DNA of 22,804 nucleotides from assembly GCA_027068695.1 (NCBI GenBank), contig JAMOMG010000333.1, positions 1 to 22,804 on the forward strand, in the 5' to 3' direction. The notes beneath the pieces were generated by a model. That model made no database searches. It was not told where the DNA came from and worked only from the letters and a program-made list of their open reading frames with translations. This stretch comes from Flavobacteriaceae bacterium (GTDB taxonomy: Bacteria > Bacteroidota > Bacteroidia > Flavobacteriales > Flavobacteriaceae). The position numbers and the translations under genes are program-made. Shown one piece after another: positions 15,910-22,804 of the stretch (its first letter is position 1; each line of letters begins with the position of its first letter).

Positions 15910-16389
15910 ATGGCTACAACTAATTTATCTTATTACGATAAAGACACCATCCCAAATGCGAAAAATTTTCGGTTTGGGATTGTTGTTTCTGAATGGAATC
16001 CAGATATTACTGAAAACTTATTTTTAGGTGCTGAACAAGCTTTTTTAGAAAATGGTGCGTCTAAAGAAAATATCTTACGTTGGGATGTTCCTGGAAGTTT
16101 TGAGCTTATTTTTGGATGCAAAAAGATGATAGAAACTCAAAAATTAAATGCTATCATAGCCATTGGTAATGTTATTCAAGGAGAAACGAAGCATTTTGAT
16201 TTTGTGTGTGATGCTGTTACACAAGGCATCAAAGATTTAAATGTTAAATATGACATCCCTGTTATTTTCTGTGTTTTAACTGATAATACAAGACAGCAAT
16301 CTATTGATCGTTCTGGAGGGAAACTAGGTAATAAAGGAGTTGAATGTGCAATTGCAGCTATTAAAATGGCCGCTTTAAGAGAGTTTTAA
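15910..16389 (+). CDS. ribH: 6,7-dimethyl-8-ribityllumazine synthase
   Basis: RibH condenses 5-amino-6-ribitylamino-uracil with 3,4-dihydroxy-2-butanone 4-phosphate, the next-to-last step of riboflavin synthesis, in the cytoplasm. The 159-residue protein has FGIVVSEWNPDITENL at 22-37, WDVPGSFEL at 58-66 and GNVIQGETKHFDFVCDAV at 86-103, including the catalytic-type H95. Further marks are FCVLTDNTRQQ at 120-130 and R134 with SGGKLGNKG. Length and motifs are normal. No other rib gene is next to it; it sits after the TPR gene and before the small membrane protein and mutL. I see no FMN-riboswitch-like structure upstream. Confidence 0.97.
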   Translation: MATTNLSYYDKDTIPNAKNFRFGIVVSEWNPDITENLFLGAEQAFLENGASKENILRWDVPGSFELIFGCKKMIETQKLNAIIAIGNVIQGETKHFDFVCDAVTQGIKDLNVKYDIPVIFCVLTDNTRQQSIDRSGGKLGNKGVECAIAAIKMAALREF

Positions 16390-16410
16390 CAGACTTCTTA
16401 TTCATAAAAC

Positions 16411-16441
16411 TTGACCACCACTTTATAATTCTGTATTTTTG
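16411..16441 (+). promoter_or_regulatory. Bacteroidota-type promoter before the small protein-mutL-rhomboid genes
   Basis: TTG at 16411-16413, a 20-bp spacer and TATTTTTG at 16434-16441 match the Bacteroidota promoter consensus fully. The predicted transcript start near 16446 leaves a 20-nt leader before the ATG at 16466. It separates the ribH unit from the mutL unit. Confidence 0.7.
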
Positions 16442-16465
16442 GCTTTTACTGATTAATTTAAGTTT

Positions 16466-16756
16466 ATGTTCGGCAAATTATTTAAGCCTCGCGCTCATTA
16501 TGTATTTGATTATAAACCTCGTTTCTACAACGAGAGAAAAGAACGTTTGCGAAATTTAGAAGAAAAATATCATGGAAAGAAGGATAAAACGAACCAAAGT
16601 TCTAAAATTACGCTCACAAAAAACAATTTAAAAAATGATTGGGTAAAAAGTAAAAGAAGTGCCACTGATAAATCTACAAACTTAAGGTTGGCAATTATAA
16701 TAGCTATTTTGGTCGGTATTGCTGCGTATATTCTTGACTTACATACCTTATTCTAA
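16466..16756 (+). CDS. Small basic protein with C-terminal membrane anchor
   Basis: I know no function for this 96-residue protein. Residues 1-70 are strongly basic and polar (MFGKLFKPRAHYVFDYKPRF, then ERKERLRNLEEKYHGKKDK). Residues 74-91 form one transmembrane helix (RLAIIIAILVGIAAYIL), leaving five residues after it. It therefore looks like a tail-anchored inner-membrane protein with its basic part in the cytoplasm. The YKPRFYNERKERL stretch seems to be the most constrained part. From memory, similar proteins between ribH and mutL in flavobacteria carry the name riboflavin synthase subunit beta; nothing in the sequence supports that. The stop overlaps the mutL start (TAATG), so it is coupled to mutL and driven by the promoter at 16411-16441. 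Confidence 0.82.
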   Translation: MFGKLFKPRAHYVFDYKPRFYNERKERLRNLEEKYHGKKDKTNQSSKITLTKNNLKNDWVKSKRSATDKSTNLRLAIIIAILVGIAAYILDLHTLF

Positions 16757-18570
16757 TGCCTGATATTATTCAACTACTACCCGACCATGTTGCAAATCAA
16801 ATTGCAGCAGGTGAAGTTGTACAGAGACCAGCTTCTGTAGTAAAGGAATTACTAGAAAATGCTATAGATGCTGAAGCAACTGTTATTAAACTTATAATTA
16901 ATGAGGCAGGCAAAACGCTTATCCAAGTAGTTGATAACGGTAAAGGAATGAGTAGAACTGATGCCAGACTTAGTTTTGAACGTCATGCGACTTCTAAAAT
17001 AAAAAAAGCAGAAGATTTATTTAATATTCATACCAAAGGATTTAGAGGAGAAGCATTGGCTTCTATTGCTGCTATAGCCCATGTCGATTTAAAATCTAAA
17101 CAAGAAAATCAAGAACTTGGAACTTATATTAAAATTGAAGGAAGCAACATTATTTTTCAAGAAAATATTTCAACACCAAAAGGAACTTCAATAGCTGTAA
17201 AACATTTATTTTACAATATTCCTGCCCGAAGAAATTTCTTAAAATCGAACACCATAGAAACTCGCCATATTATCAATGAATTTCAACGAGTTGTTTTAGC
17301 GCATCCAGCTATTTCCTTTTCACTTTATCATAATGAAAATGAAATTTACCATTTAAGCTCAAGTAATTTACGCCAACGTATTGTTGCTGTTTTTGGTAAA
17401 AAAACCAATGAAAAACTAGTCCCAATAAATGAAGTAACCGATATTATTGAAATTAACGGCTTTGTTGCCAAACCTGAATTTGCTAAGAAAAAAAGAGGGG
17501 AACAATTCTTTTTTGTAAACAATCGTTTCATTAAAAATGCCTATTTAAATCATGCAGTTACAAGTGCTTTTGAAAGCCTACTCTCAAGCGGATATCATCC
17601 ATCTTATTTTTTATACTTAACGGTACCTCCTAAAAGTATTGACATTAATATTCATCCTACAAAAACAGAAATTAAATTTAGTGATGAAAAAACATTATAT
17701 GCCATTTTACATTCAACAATAAAACATAGTTTAGGACAATACAACGTTGGCCCTGTTCTTGATTTTGAAAGAAGTGCCTCGTTAGACACCCCTTATAACT
17801 TCAAAGATAAAAAGTCTAATTCACCAAAAATAACTGTTAACTCAGATTTTAACCCTTTTAAAAATGAAGAATCAAAATCTCTTCATTTTCATTCAAAACA
17901 AACCAAAAATAACCAATGGGAAAGTTTGTATACAGATACAAATATTCACAATGTTGAAGTAGAATCTGAAACTGTAAATGCATCGTTATTCTCCGAAGAA
18001 ACAAAAACAAATAAAACATATCAGATTCATAAAAAGTATATTGTGAGTAGTATAAAATCTGGAATTGTATATATCAATCAAAATTTAGCACATCAGCGTA
18101 TTTTGTATGAAGAATTTTTGGAAAATATTACTGTTAAAGAAGCTACAAGTCAACAATTATTATTTCCTTTAGAAATTTCTTTTAATAAAAATGACATTGA
18201 ACTAATAAAAGAAATTAAAGAAGATTTAGAAAATATTGGTTTTAAATTCGATAAAATTTCAGGTGATTCTATTGTTATAAATGGTATCCCTACTGGTATT
18301 ATTGAAAGCCAAATTACAACTATTATTGAACAATTGTTAGAAGATATAAAAAATGACATCCCCAATGCTAGCTTTAGTCAGCTAGATATTATGGCAAAAA
18401 GTTTAGCGAAAAGTTTAGCTATTAAAACGGGTACTGTATTAAATTTAAAAGAACAGGAAGAAATTGTAAATAAACTTTTTATATGCAAACAACCTGATTT
18501 ATCACCCTTTGGAAAAACAACATTTATAACTATTAATATTGAAGAAATAGATAAAATATTTAATAATTAA
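16756..18570 (+). CDS. mutL: DNA mismatch repair protein MutL
   Basis: MutL links MutS mismatch recognition to strand incision and removal. The 604-residue protein has an intact GHKL ATPase head: QIAAGEVVQRPASVVKELLE (15-34, catalytic-type E31), N35, DNGKGM (60-65), HATSKI (77-82) and KGFRGEALASIAA (94-106). A transducer domain ends near 335 with FVNNRFIKN and DINIHPTKTEIKF. A variable linker (about 345-415) and a C-terminal dimerisation domain follow. The endonuclease motif DQHAxxExxxxE of MutH-less bacteria is degraded here to NQNLAHQRILYE (441-452). The late CPHGRPT-type motif reads SPFGKTT (583-589). It is coupled by TAATG to the small protein upstream and followed 21 bp later by rhomboid 1. 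Confidence 0.97.
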   Translation: MPDIIQLLPDHVANQIAAGEVVQRPASVVKELLENAIDAEATVIKLIINEAGKTLIQVVDNGKGMSRTDARLSFERHATSKIKKAEDLFNIHTKGFRGEALASIAAIAHVDLKSKQENQELGTYIKIEGSNIIFQENISTPKGTSIAVKHLFYNIPARRNFLKSNTIETRHIINEFQRVVLAHPAISFSLYHNENEIYHLSSSNLRQRIVAVFGKKTNEKLVPINEVTDIIEINGFVAKPEFAKKKRGEQFFFVNNRFIKNAYLNHAVTSAFESLLSSGYHPSYFLYLTVPPKSIDINIHPTKTEIKFSDEKTLYAILHSTIKHSLGQYNVGPVLDFERSASLDTPYNFKDKKSNSPKITVNSDFNPFKNEESKSLHFHSKQTKNNQWESLYTDTNIHNVEVESETVNASLFSEETKTNKTYQIHKKYIVSSIKSGIVYINQNLAHQRILYEEFLENITVKEATSQQLLFPLEISFNKNDIELIKEIKEDLENIGFKFDKISGDSIVINGIPTGIIESQITTIIEQLLEDIKNDIPNASFSQLDIMAKSLAKSLAIKTGTVLNLKEQEEIVNKLFICKQPDLSPFGKTTFITINIEEIDKIFNN

Positions 18571-18591
18571 AACATTGTACTATTATAGATT

Positions 18592-19335
18592 ATGGGAAGA
18601 ATTACTGAAGCTGTTAAACATTTAATAATTATTAATGTAATATTTTTTATTGCTCCGCAGCTTATGCCTAGCCTAGGCTTACAAAACTTATTTGCATTGC
18701 ATTTTCCAATGAATTCAAACTTTGGTGTATGGCAAATTATAACACATATGTTTATGCATGGAGGATTTACGCATATTCTTTTCAATATGTATGCTTTGTG
18801 GGCTTTTGGTACTCCTTTAGAGCAAATGTGGGGACGAAACAAGTTTTTGTTTTTCTATTTTTCAGCAGGTTTAGGTGCTGCAGCAATTTACACATTGGTA
18901 AATTATTTACAGTTTAATTCTGTTTATGACCAATTGGTTAATATTGGGTTATCATCTTCTGAAATTCAAAACATTTTAACTACCGGAAGTTATAATCCTC
19001 AAATTTTAGATCGTATCTCTGAAGAAAGTCTAGCCACCATATATGGCACCTATCATTCATCTGCGGTAGGAGCATCTGGTGCTATTTACGGTGTTTTAGT
19101 TGCTTTCGGATTTGCATTTCCTAATGCAAAACTGGCATTGATATTTTTCCCTGTCCCTATTGCTGCAAAATATTTTATTCCATTAATAATTTTAGGAGAT
19201 TTATTCTTTGGTTTAACTGGTTATTCTATTGGCAGCGGACCAAATGTTGCTCATTGGGCACACATTGGTGGTGCGCTAATTGGTTTTATTATTGTTTGGT
19301 ATTGGAAACAAAATCAATTTAAACGCTGGAATTAG
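18592..19335 (+). CDS. Rhomboid intramembrane serine protease, copy 1
   Basis: Rhomboids cleave membrane proteins inside or near the bilayer with a Ser-His dyad. This 247-residue protein has the six-helix bacterial core. The HMFMHGGFTHILFNM segment (52-66) supplies the oxyanion-type N65. The catalytic serine is S162 in VGASGAIYG (159-167) and the histidine is H224 in AHWAHIGGALIGF (220-232). Between helices 2 and 4, about 50 residues (104-155) form an unusually long polar loop (SSEIQNILTTGSYNPQ). It follows mutL by 21 bp and precedes a second rhomboid gene by two bases, so the pair is probably translated together. The active site is complete; substrates are unknown. Confidence 0.94.
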   Translation: MGRITEAVKHLIIINVIFFIAPQLMPSLGLQNLFALHFPMNSNFGVWQIITHMFMHGGFTHILFNMYALWAFGTPLEQMWGRNKFLFFYFSAGLGAAAIYTLVNYLQFNSVYDQLVNIGLSSSEIQNILTTGSYNPQILDRISEESLATIYGTYHSSAVGASGAIYGVLVAFGFAFPNAKLALIFFPVPIAAKYFIPLIILGDLFFGLTGYSIGSGPNVAHWAHIGGALIGFIIVWYWKQNQFKRWN

Positions 19336-19337
19336 TT

Positions 19338-20174
19338 TTGAGTATATTTAATGACATAAAGCAGGCCTATCACAAAGCAAACATTGTTGAAAAAATAATT
19401 TACATCAACGTATTTTTATTTTTAATAACTGTATTACTAAATAAATACATCATTGGATGGTTTGCGTTACCTTCAAATTTAGATAGTTTTTTGGTGAAGC
19501 CATGGACCCTAGTATCTTATGCTTTCATACATCAAAATTTGTTTCACATTTTATCAAACCTACTCGTTTTATACTATATTGGCAATTTATTTTTAGACTT
19601 TTATACTAAAAAACAATTTCTAAATTTTTATCTTTTAGGTGGGATTTTTGGAGGAATTGTATTTTTAGCATATTATTACTTCATAGCTAAAACTGTTGCA
19701 CTTCCTTTAGCTGGAGCTTCGGCAGCAGTAACAACCATTTTTATTGCTATTGCCACTAAAATACCTAGATACTCACTTCAATTACGTTTTATTGGAAGTG
19801 TAGAATTATGGGTATTAGCTGCTATTTGGGTAGTGCTAAGTATTTTACAAATAGCAAATCCTGATAAAGGATCTGCCATTGCGCATTTAAGTGGTGCTAT
19901 TTTCGGTTACATTTATGCAAAACAACTCAGCAAAGGAAATGATATAGGAAGTTGGTTTGAGCAACTTTTAAATTATTTTACTAACTTGTTAAAGCCAAAA
20001 AATAAATCGCCTTTCAAAGCTGTTTACAAAACAAAAAAGAGAACTTCAACAAATGTAGTTTCTAAAAGTAAACAACGTAAAATAGACGATATATTAGACA
20101 AAATAAGTAAATCTGGCTACGAAAGTTTAACAAAAGAAGAAAAAGATTTTTTATTTAGGGCTGGCAAGAAGTAA
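19338..20174 (+). CDS. Rhomboid intramembrane serine protease, copy 2 (TTG start)
   Basis: This second rhomboid has 278 residues. A core with FIHQNLFHILSNLL (63-76, N74) is followed by the catalytic S128 in AGASAAV and H183 in AHLSGAIFGY, so the Ser-His dyad is present. The serine motif is GASA rather than GASG. The C-terminal tail (about 205-278) is cytosolic and basic and ends with DDILDKISKSGYESLTKEEK, a segment I have seen in many Bacteroidota rhomboids. The start must be TTG at 19338: a stop at 19320-19322 is in frame just upstream, and no ATG exists anywhere in this reading frame, so the protein has no internal methionine. It begins two bases after the copy 1 stop and ends three bases before the next gene. 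Confidence 0.9.
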   Translation: MSIFNDIKQAYHKANIVEKIIYINVFLFLITVLLNKYIIGWFALPSNLDSFLVKPWTLVSYAFIHQNLFHILSNLLVLYYIGNLFLDFYTKKQFLNFYLLGGIFGGIVFLAYYYFIAKTVALPLAGASAAVTTIFIAIATKIPRYSLQLRFIGSVELWVLAAIWVVLSILQIANPDKGSAIAHLSGAIFGYIYAKQLSKGNDIGSWFEQLLNYFTNLLKPKNKSPFKAVYKTKKRTSTNVVSKSKQRKIDDILDKISKSGYESLTKEEKDFLFRAGKK

Positions 20175-20177
20175 TTT

Positions 20178-21218
20178 ATGAAAAAACTAGCACTCATAGA
20201 TAAACTAATAGCTACAATTAACTCATTAGTTGCGGTTATCTTGTTAATTTCATTTTTAAGCTATTATATTTCTCCAAATACCATTTCATTAATTTCATTT
20301 ATCGGACTTTCAGTACCTATATTAATTATTGTAAATCTTCTATTTGTATGTTATTGGGTTTTAAAATTAAAACGTCAGTTTTTAATTTCAACAATTATTT
20401 TATTAATTGGATTTCAGCATATTAACAATTTATATAGATTTAAAGAAAAAAAAGTTTTACTAAGTAGTGATGTTAAAGTAATGAGTTATAATGTTAGAAT
20501 GTTTAACCTTTATAATTGGATTGAAAAAGAGCATATTGATCAAAATATTTACGGTTTTATAAATACTAAAAACCCAGATATTTTATGCATTCAAGAATTT
20601 AACCCTACTGTTAAATTAGGGTTTGAATATCCTTTCAAATTTATTAAAGTAAGTAGTAAAAATAATCGTTTTGGACATGCCATTTTTTCTAAATTTAAAA
20701 TAATTGATACTGGTTCATTAAATTTTTCAAATAGCGGTAATAATGCAATTTTTGCCGATATAGTAATACATAAAGATACGGTTAGAATCTATAATATTCA
20801 TCTTGAATCACTAAAAATTAGTCCTACAGAAGATTATTTTAATCAGAAAAATTCAGAAAAATTTAAAATTAGAGTTGAAGAAGCTTTTAAAAAACAGGCA
20901 AACCAAACCAGCTTGATAATACAGCATGAAAAAAAGACAAGTTATAAATCAATTATATGTGGAGATTTTAACAATACTGCCTTTTCTTGGATATATCATC
21001 AACTAAAAAAAGGTAAAAAAGATGCTTTTGAAGTTGCTGGTAGTGGTTTTGGAAAAACTTTTGATTATAAATATTTTCCTTTTCGTATTGATTTTATCTT
21101 AGCCGATAACCAAATTGAAATCAATAATTTTAAAACATTTAACGTCAAATACTCAGATCATTTTCCTATTATGGCTCGGTTAAACTTTAATACCCAAACT
21201 GATAATAATGAGCCATAG
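20178..21218 (+). CDS. Membrane-anchored endonuclease/exonuclease/phosphatase (EEP) family protein
   Basis: EEP proteins share the DNase I/exonuclease III/sphingomyelinase metal-dependent fold and cleave phosphodiester bonds. The 346 residues start with three hydrophobic helices (about 12-30, 36-58 and 68-84), then a catalytic domain. Its motifs are MSYNVRMFN (N105), DILCIQEF (E140), HAIFSKFKI, IYNIHLES (H208), CGDFNNTAFSWIY (D263, N265), FRIDFILAD (D305) and YSDHFPIMA (D327-H328). All expected metal and catalytic residues are there. The domain probably faces the periplasm or the outer leaflet, because the last helix places it across the membrane. A role on a lipid or sugar phosphodiester is as likely as nuclease activity. 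It follows rhomboid 2 by three bases. Confidence 0.9.
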   Translation: MKKLALIDKLIATINSLVAVILLISFLSYYISPNTISLISFIGLSVPILIIVNLLFVCYWVLKLKRQFLISTIILLIGFQHINNLYRFKEKKVLLSSDVKVMSYNVRMFNLYNWIEKEHIDQNIYGFINTKNPDILCIQEFNPTVKLGFEYPFKFIKVSSKNNRFGHAIFSKFKIIDTGSLNFSNSGNNAIFADIVIHKDTVRIYNIHLESLKISPTEDYFNQKNSEKFKIRVEEAFKKQANQTSLIIQHEKKTSYKSIICGDFNNTAFSWIYHQLKKGKKDAFEVAGSGFGKTFDYKYFPFRIDFILADNQIEINNFKTFNVKYSDHFPIMARLNFNTQTDNNEP

Positions 21219-21264
21219 AAAACGATTAATTATTAACTTTATGAACCACCTTAAAAACGTACTT

Positions 21265-22804
21265 ATGAAAAAAATAATATCATTTCTATTTTTGTTTATT
21301 TTCTTTACTGGATTTTCTCAACAAAAAGAATTAACACTTGAAGATGCTGTATTAGGATACTACAAAGGCCTATACCCATCAACATTAAACAATTTACATT
21401 GGGTTGATAACATAAACACCTATACATTTCAAAAGGATAATGAACTTATTTTAACCGATGCAAAATCTAATAAAGTTACTTCTAGCATTTCATTAAGTCA
21501 ACTTCAAAAAACCTACCCAACATTAAAACATTTTCCTCGCTTACTTGAAATTTCAGTTTCAACACTTACATTTAGAAATGGGAATATTATTGAAGTTTAC
21601 AACTATGCAAATAACACTAAGGAAATATCGGTTGCATTTGATAAAGCTGCCAAAAACAGTGAATTTAATTCAAAAGCAAAAGCAATTGCTTATACAATAG
21701 AGAATAATTTATTTATAGCTACTGCATCTAACTCAAAAATAGCTGTAACTTCAATAAAAGATAAAAATATTGTTTCTGGTCAAGCAATACACCGAAGTGA
21801 ATTTGGAATTGTAAAAGGTACTTTTTGGAGCCCGAAAGGAAATTTATTAGCTTTCTACCAAAAAGATGAAAGCAACGTAACTAACTATCCATTAGTTGAT
21901 ATTACTACCTACCCTGCTTCATTAAATAATATTAAATACCCAATGGCAGGACAAGGGAGTGAGAAAGCTAAAATTGGTATTTTCAATCTAAAAACATCAA
22001 AAACTACTTATCTTGATATTGACACTTCCGATGAGCATTATTTAACTAATTTATCGTGGACTCCTGATGAAAAATACGTACTTGTAGCCGAAATAAACAG
22101 AGCTCAAAACCATGTATGGTATAACCGATACAACGCTGAAACAGGGAAAAAAATAAATACTTTATTTGAAGAAACAAACGAAAAGTGGACTGAACCAGAA
22201 TTTGACGCTGTGTTTTTACCAAACAGCAACACCAATTTTTTATGGTTTAGTGAACGTGATGGATTTATGAATTTGTATCAATACACTACCGAAGGTAAAT
22301 TAATAAAAAAAGTAACTAGCTTTAAATGGGTAGTAACTGGTGTATTAGGATTTGATAAAAATGGGAAACACGTTTTTATAACAGGAACTGGAACTGACCC
22401 AAGAGAAAATCATACATTCGAAGTAAATTTAAAAACAGGCAAATACACTCGCATAACGGAACAAGAAGGTACGCACACAACACAACTTAGCTTTGATGGA
22501 AATTACCTAATTAACTCGTATAGTAATATAAATGTTCCTCGTAATATTGAAATTGTAAATACTAAAAATGGCAAAACAACTATTATTTTTTCTGCTGAAA
22601 ATCCGCTAAAAAATTACAAATTGGGAACTACCAACTTTGTAATTTTAAAAACTAATGATGGAACTAAGCTATACGCTAAAATAACAAAACCCGCCAATTT
22701 TAATCCTTCAAAAAAATACCCGGTTTTAGTATATGTTTATGGTGGCCCACACGCACAATTGGTTACCAATTCTTGGCTTGGAGGCTCTAGCTTATGGATG
22801 CCTG
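21265..22804 (+). CDS. Exported S9 family peptidase, DPP-IV-like (cut by right edge)
   Basis: Dipeptidyl peptidase IV-type enzymes remove X-Pro dipeptides from peptides and are secreted or periplasmic in Bacteroidota. The first 513 codons lie in the window and stay open to its end. From the ATG at 21265 the protein starts with two Lys, a Phe/Leu/Ile-rich helix and a GFSQQ cleavage region, a clear signal peptide. An in-frame ATG at 21241 would add eight residues and is less likely. The N-terminal beta-propeller shows HRSEFGIVKGTFWSPKGN, LAFYQKDESNVTNYPLVDI and WFSERDGFMNLY. The hydrolase domain begins with YVYGGPHAQ (G493-G494). The catalytic Ser, Asp and His lie beyond the window. A complete gene elsewhere is assumed, not seen. 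Confidence 0.93.
   Translation, partial: MKKIISFLFLFIFFTGFSQQKELTLEDAVLGYYKGLYPSTLNNLHWVDNINTYTFQKDNELILTDAKSNKVTSSISLSQLQKTYPTLKHFPRLLEISVSTLTFRNGNIIEVYNYANNTKEISVAFDKAAKNSEFNSKAKAIAYTIENNLFIATASNSKIAVTSIKDKNIVSGQAIHRSEFGIVKGTFWSPKGNLLAFYQKDESNVTNYPLVDITTYPASLNNIKYPMAGQGSEKAKIGIFNLKTSKTTYLDIDTSDEHYLTNLSWTPDEKYVLVAEINRAQNHVWYNRYNAETGKKINTLFEETNEKWTEPEFDAVFLPNSNTNFLWFSERDGFMNLYQYTTEGKLIKKVTSFKWVVTGVLGFDKNGKHVFITGTGTDPRENHTFEVNLKTGKYTRITEQEGTHTTQLSFDGNYLINSYSNINVPRNIEIVNTKNGKTTIIFSAENPLKNYKLGTTNFVILKTNDGTKLYAKITKPANFNPSKKYPVLVYVYGGPHAQLVTNSWLGGSSLWMP

Noticed and set aside
16390..16465. Possible FMN riboswitch or other RNA element near ribH.
   Set aside because: The gap after ribH is too short and holds a promoter; the region before ribH is six bases. 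No conserved riboswitch segments are visible.
18567..18842. Minus-strand Cys/Ile-rich frame over the rhomboid 1 start.
   Set aside because: Antisense shadow of the membrane helices of a clear rhomboid gene.
21241..21264. Earlier ATG for the S9 peptidase, adding eight residues (MNHLKNVL).
   Set aside because: The downstream ATG gives a classical signal peptide with Lys-Lys directly before the hydrophobic helix; the longer form is possible but less typical.

Overview
The window looks like a chromosomal segment of a marine-type member of the Flavobacteriaceae (Bacteroidota). The evidence is strongly AT-rich DNA, a gldI gliding-motility lipoprotein gene, a cyclophilin-FKBP dual immunophilin, Bacteroidota-type promoters (TTG, 17-20 bp, TAnnTTTG), Bacteroidota-style rhomboids, and the recF/DUF721 and ribH/small protein/mutL orders that I associate with flavobacteria. 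I cannot fix the genus. No tRNA, rRNA, CRISPR array, insertion sequence or prophage was found. The window is almost fully coding, with no gene-free stretch over 300 bp. The largest gap is 804-1002, between the divergent cysS and meaB-like genes.

Layout. (1) 1-803, minus strand: the 5' part of cysS. (2) 1003-8009, plus strand: a MeaB-type GTPase translationally coupled to a dolichol-phosphate-sugar-synthase-like GT2 and to a seven-helix protein made of two LAB_N repeats. After a good promoter come a second GT2, two ArnT/PMT-like GT39 membrane glycosyltransferases and an unrecognised polytopic protein with a GEEISWGQR motif. A PAP2 lipid phosphatase converges on the end of this cluster. Together these genes look like a lipid-linked sugar pathway: make polyprenyl-P-sugar, flip it, transfer it to an envelope acceptor, recycle the lipid. 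The SWEET-like 3+1+3 LAB_N protein is the best flippase candidate, and the GEEISWGQR protein is the main unknown.

(3) 7999-11986, minus strand: an operon nrnA-like DHH phosphoesterase, gldI, FKBP lipoprotein, cyclophilin-FKBP lipoprotein, PAP2. This is a periplasmic folding and gliding module, with a possibly leaderless promoter directly before nrnA. (4) 12070-13595, plus strand: a PhoD-like lipoprotein and ndk, followed by a bidirectional terminator. (5) 13651-15026, minus strand: recF and an overlapping DUF721 (DciA-like) gene, both for DNA replication and repair.

(6) 15139-21218, plus strand: a membrane-anchored TPR protein, ribH, then from its own promoter a small membrane protein, mutL, two tandem rhomboid proteases and a membrane-anchored endonuclease/exonuclease/phosphatase protein. 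(7) 21265 to the right edge, plus strand: the N-terminal two-thirds of an exported DPP-IV-like S9 peptidase, cut by the window.

Most of the window is ordinary flavobacterial housekeeping. The points I would follow up are the lipid-glycosylation cluster with its duplicated LAB_N protein and GEEISWGQR protein, a MutL whose endonuclease motifs are degraded, and the three consecutive PPIase-fold lipoproteins.
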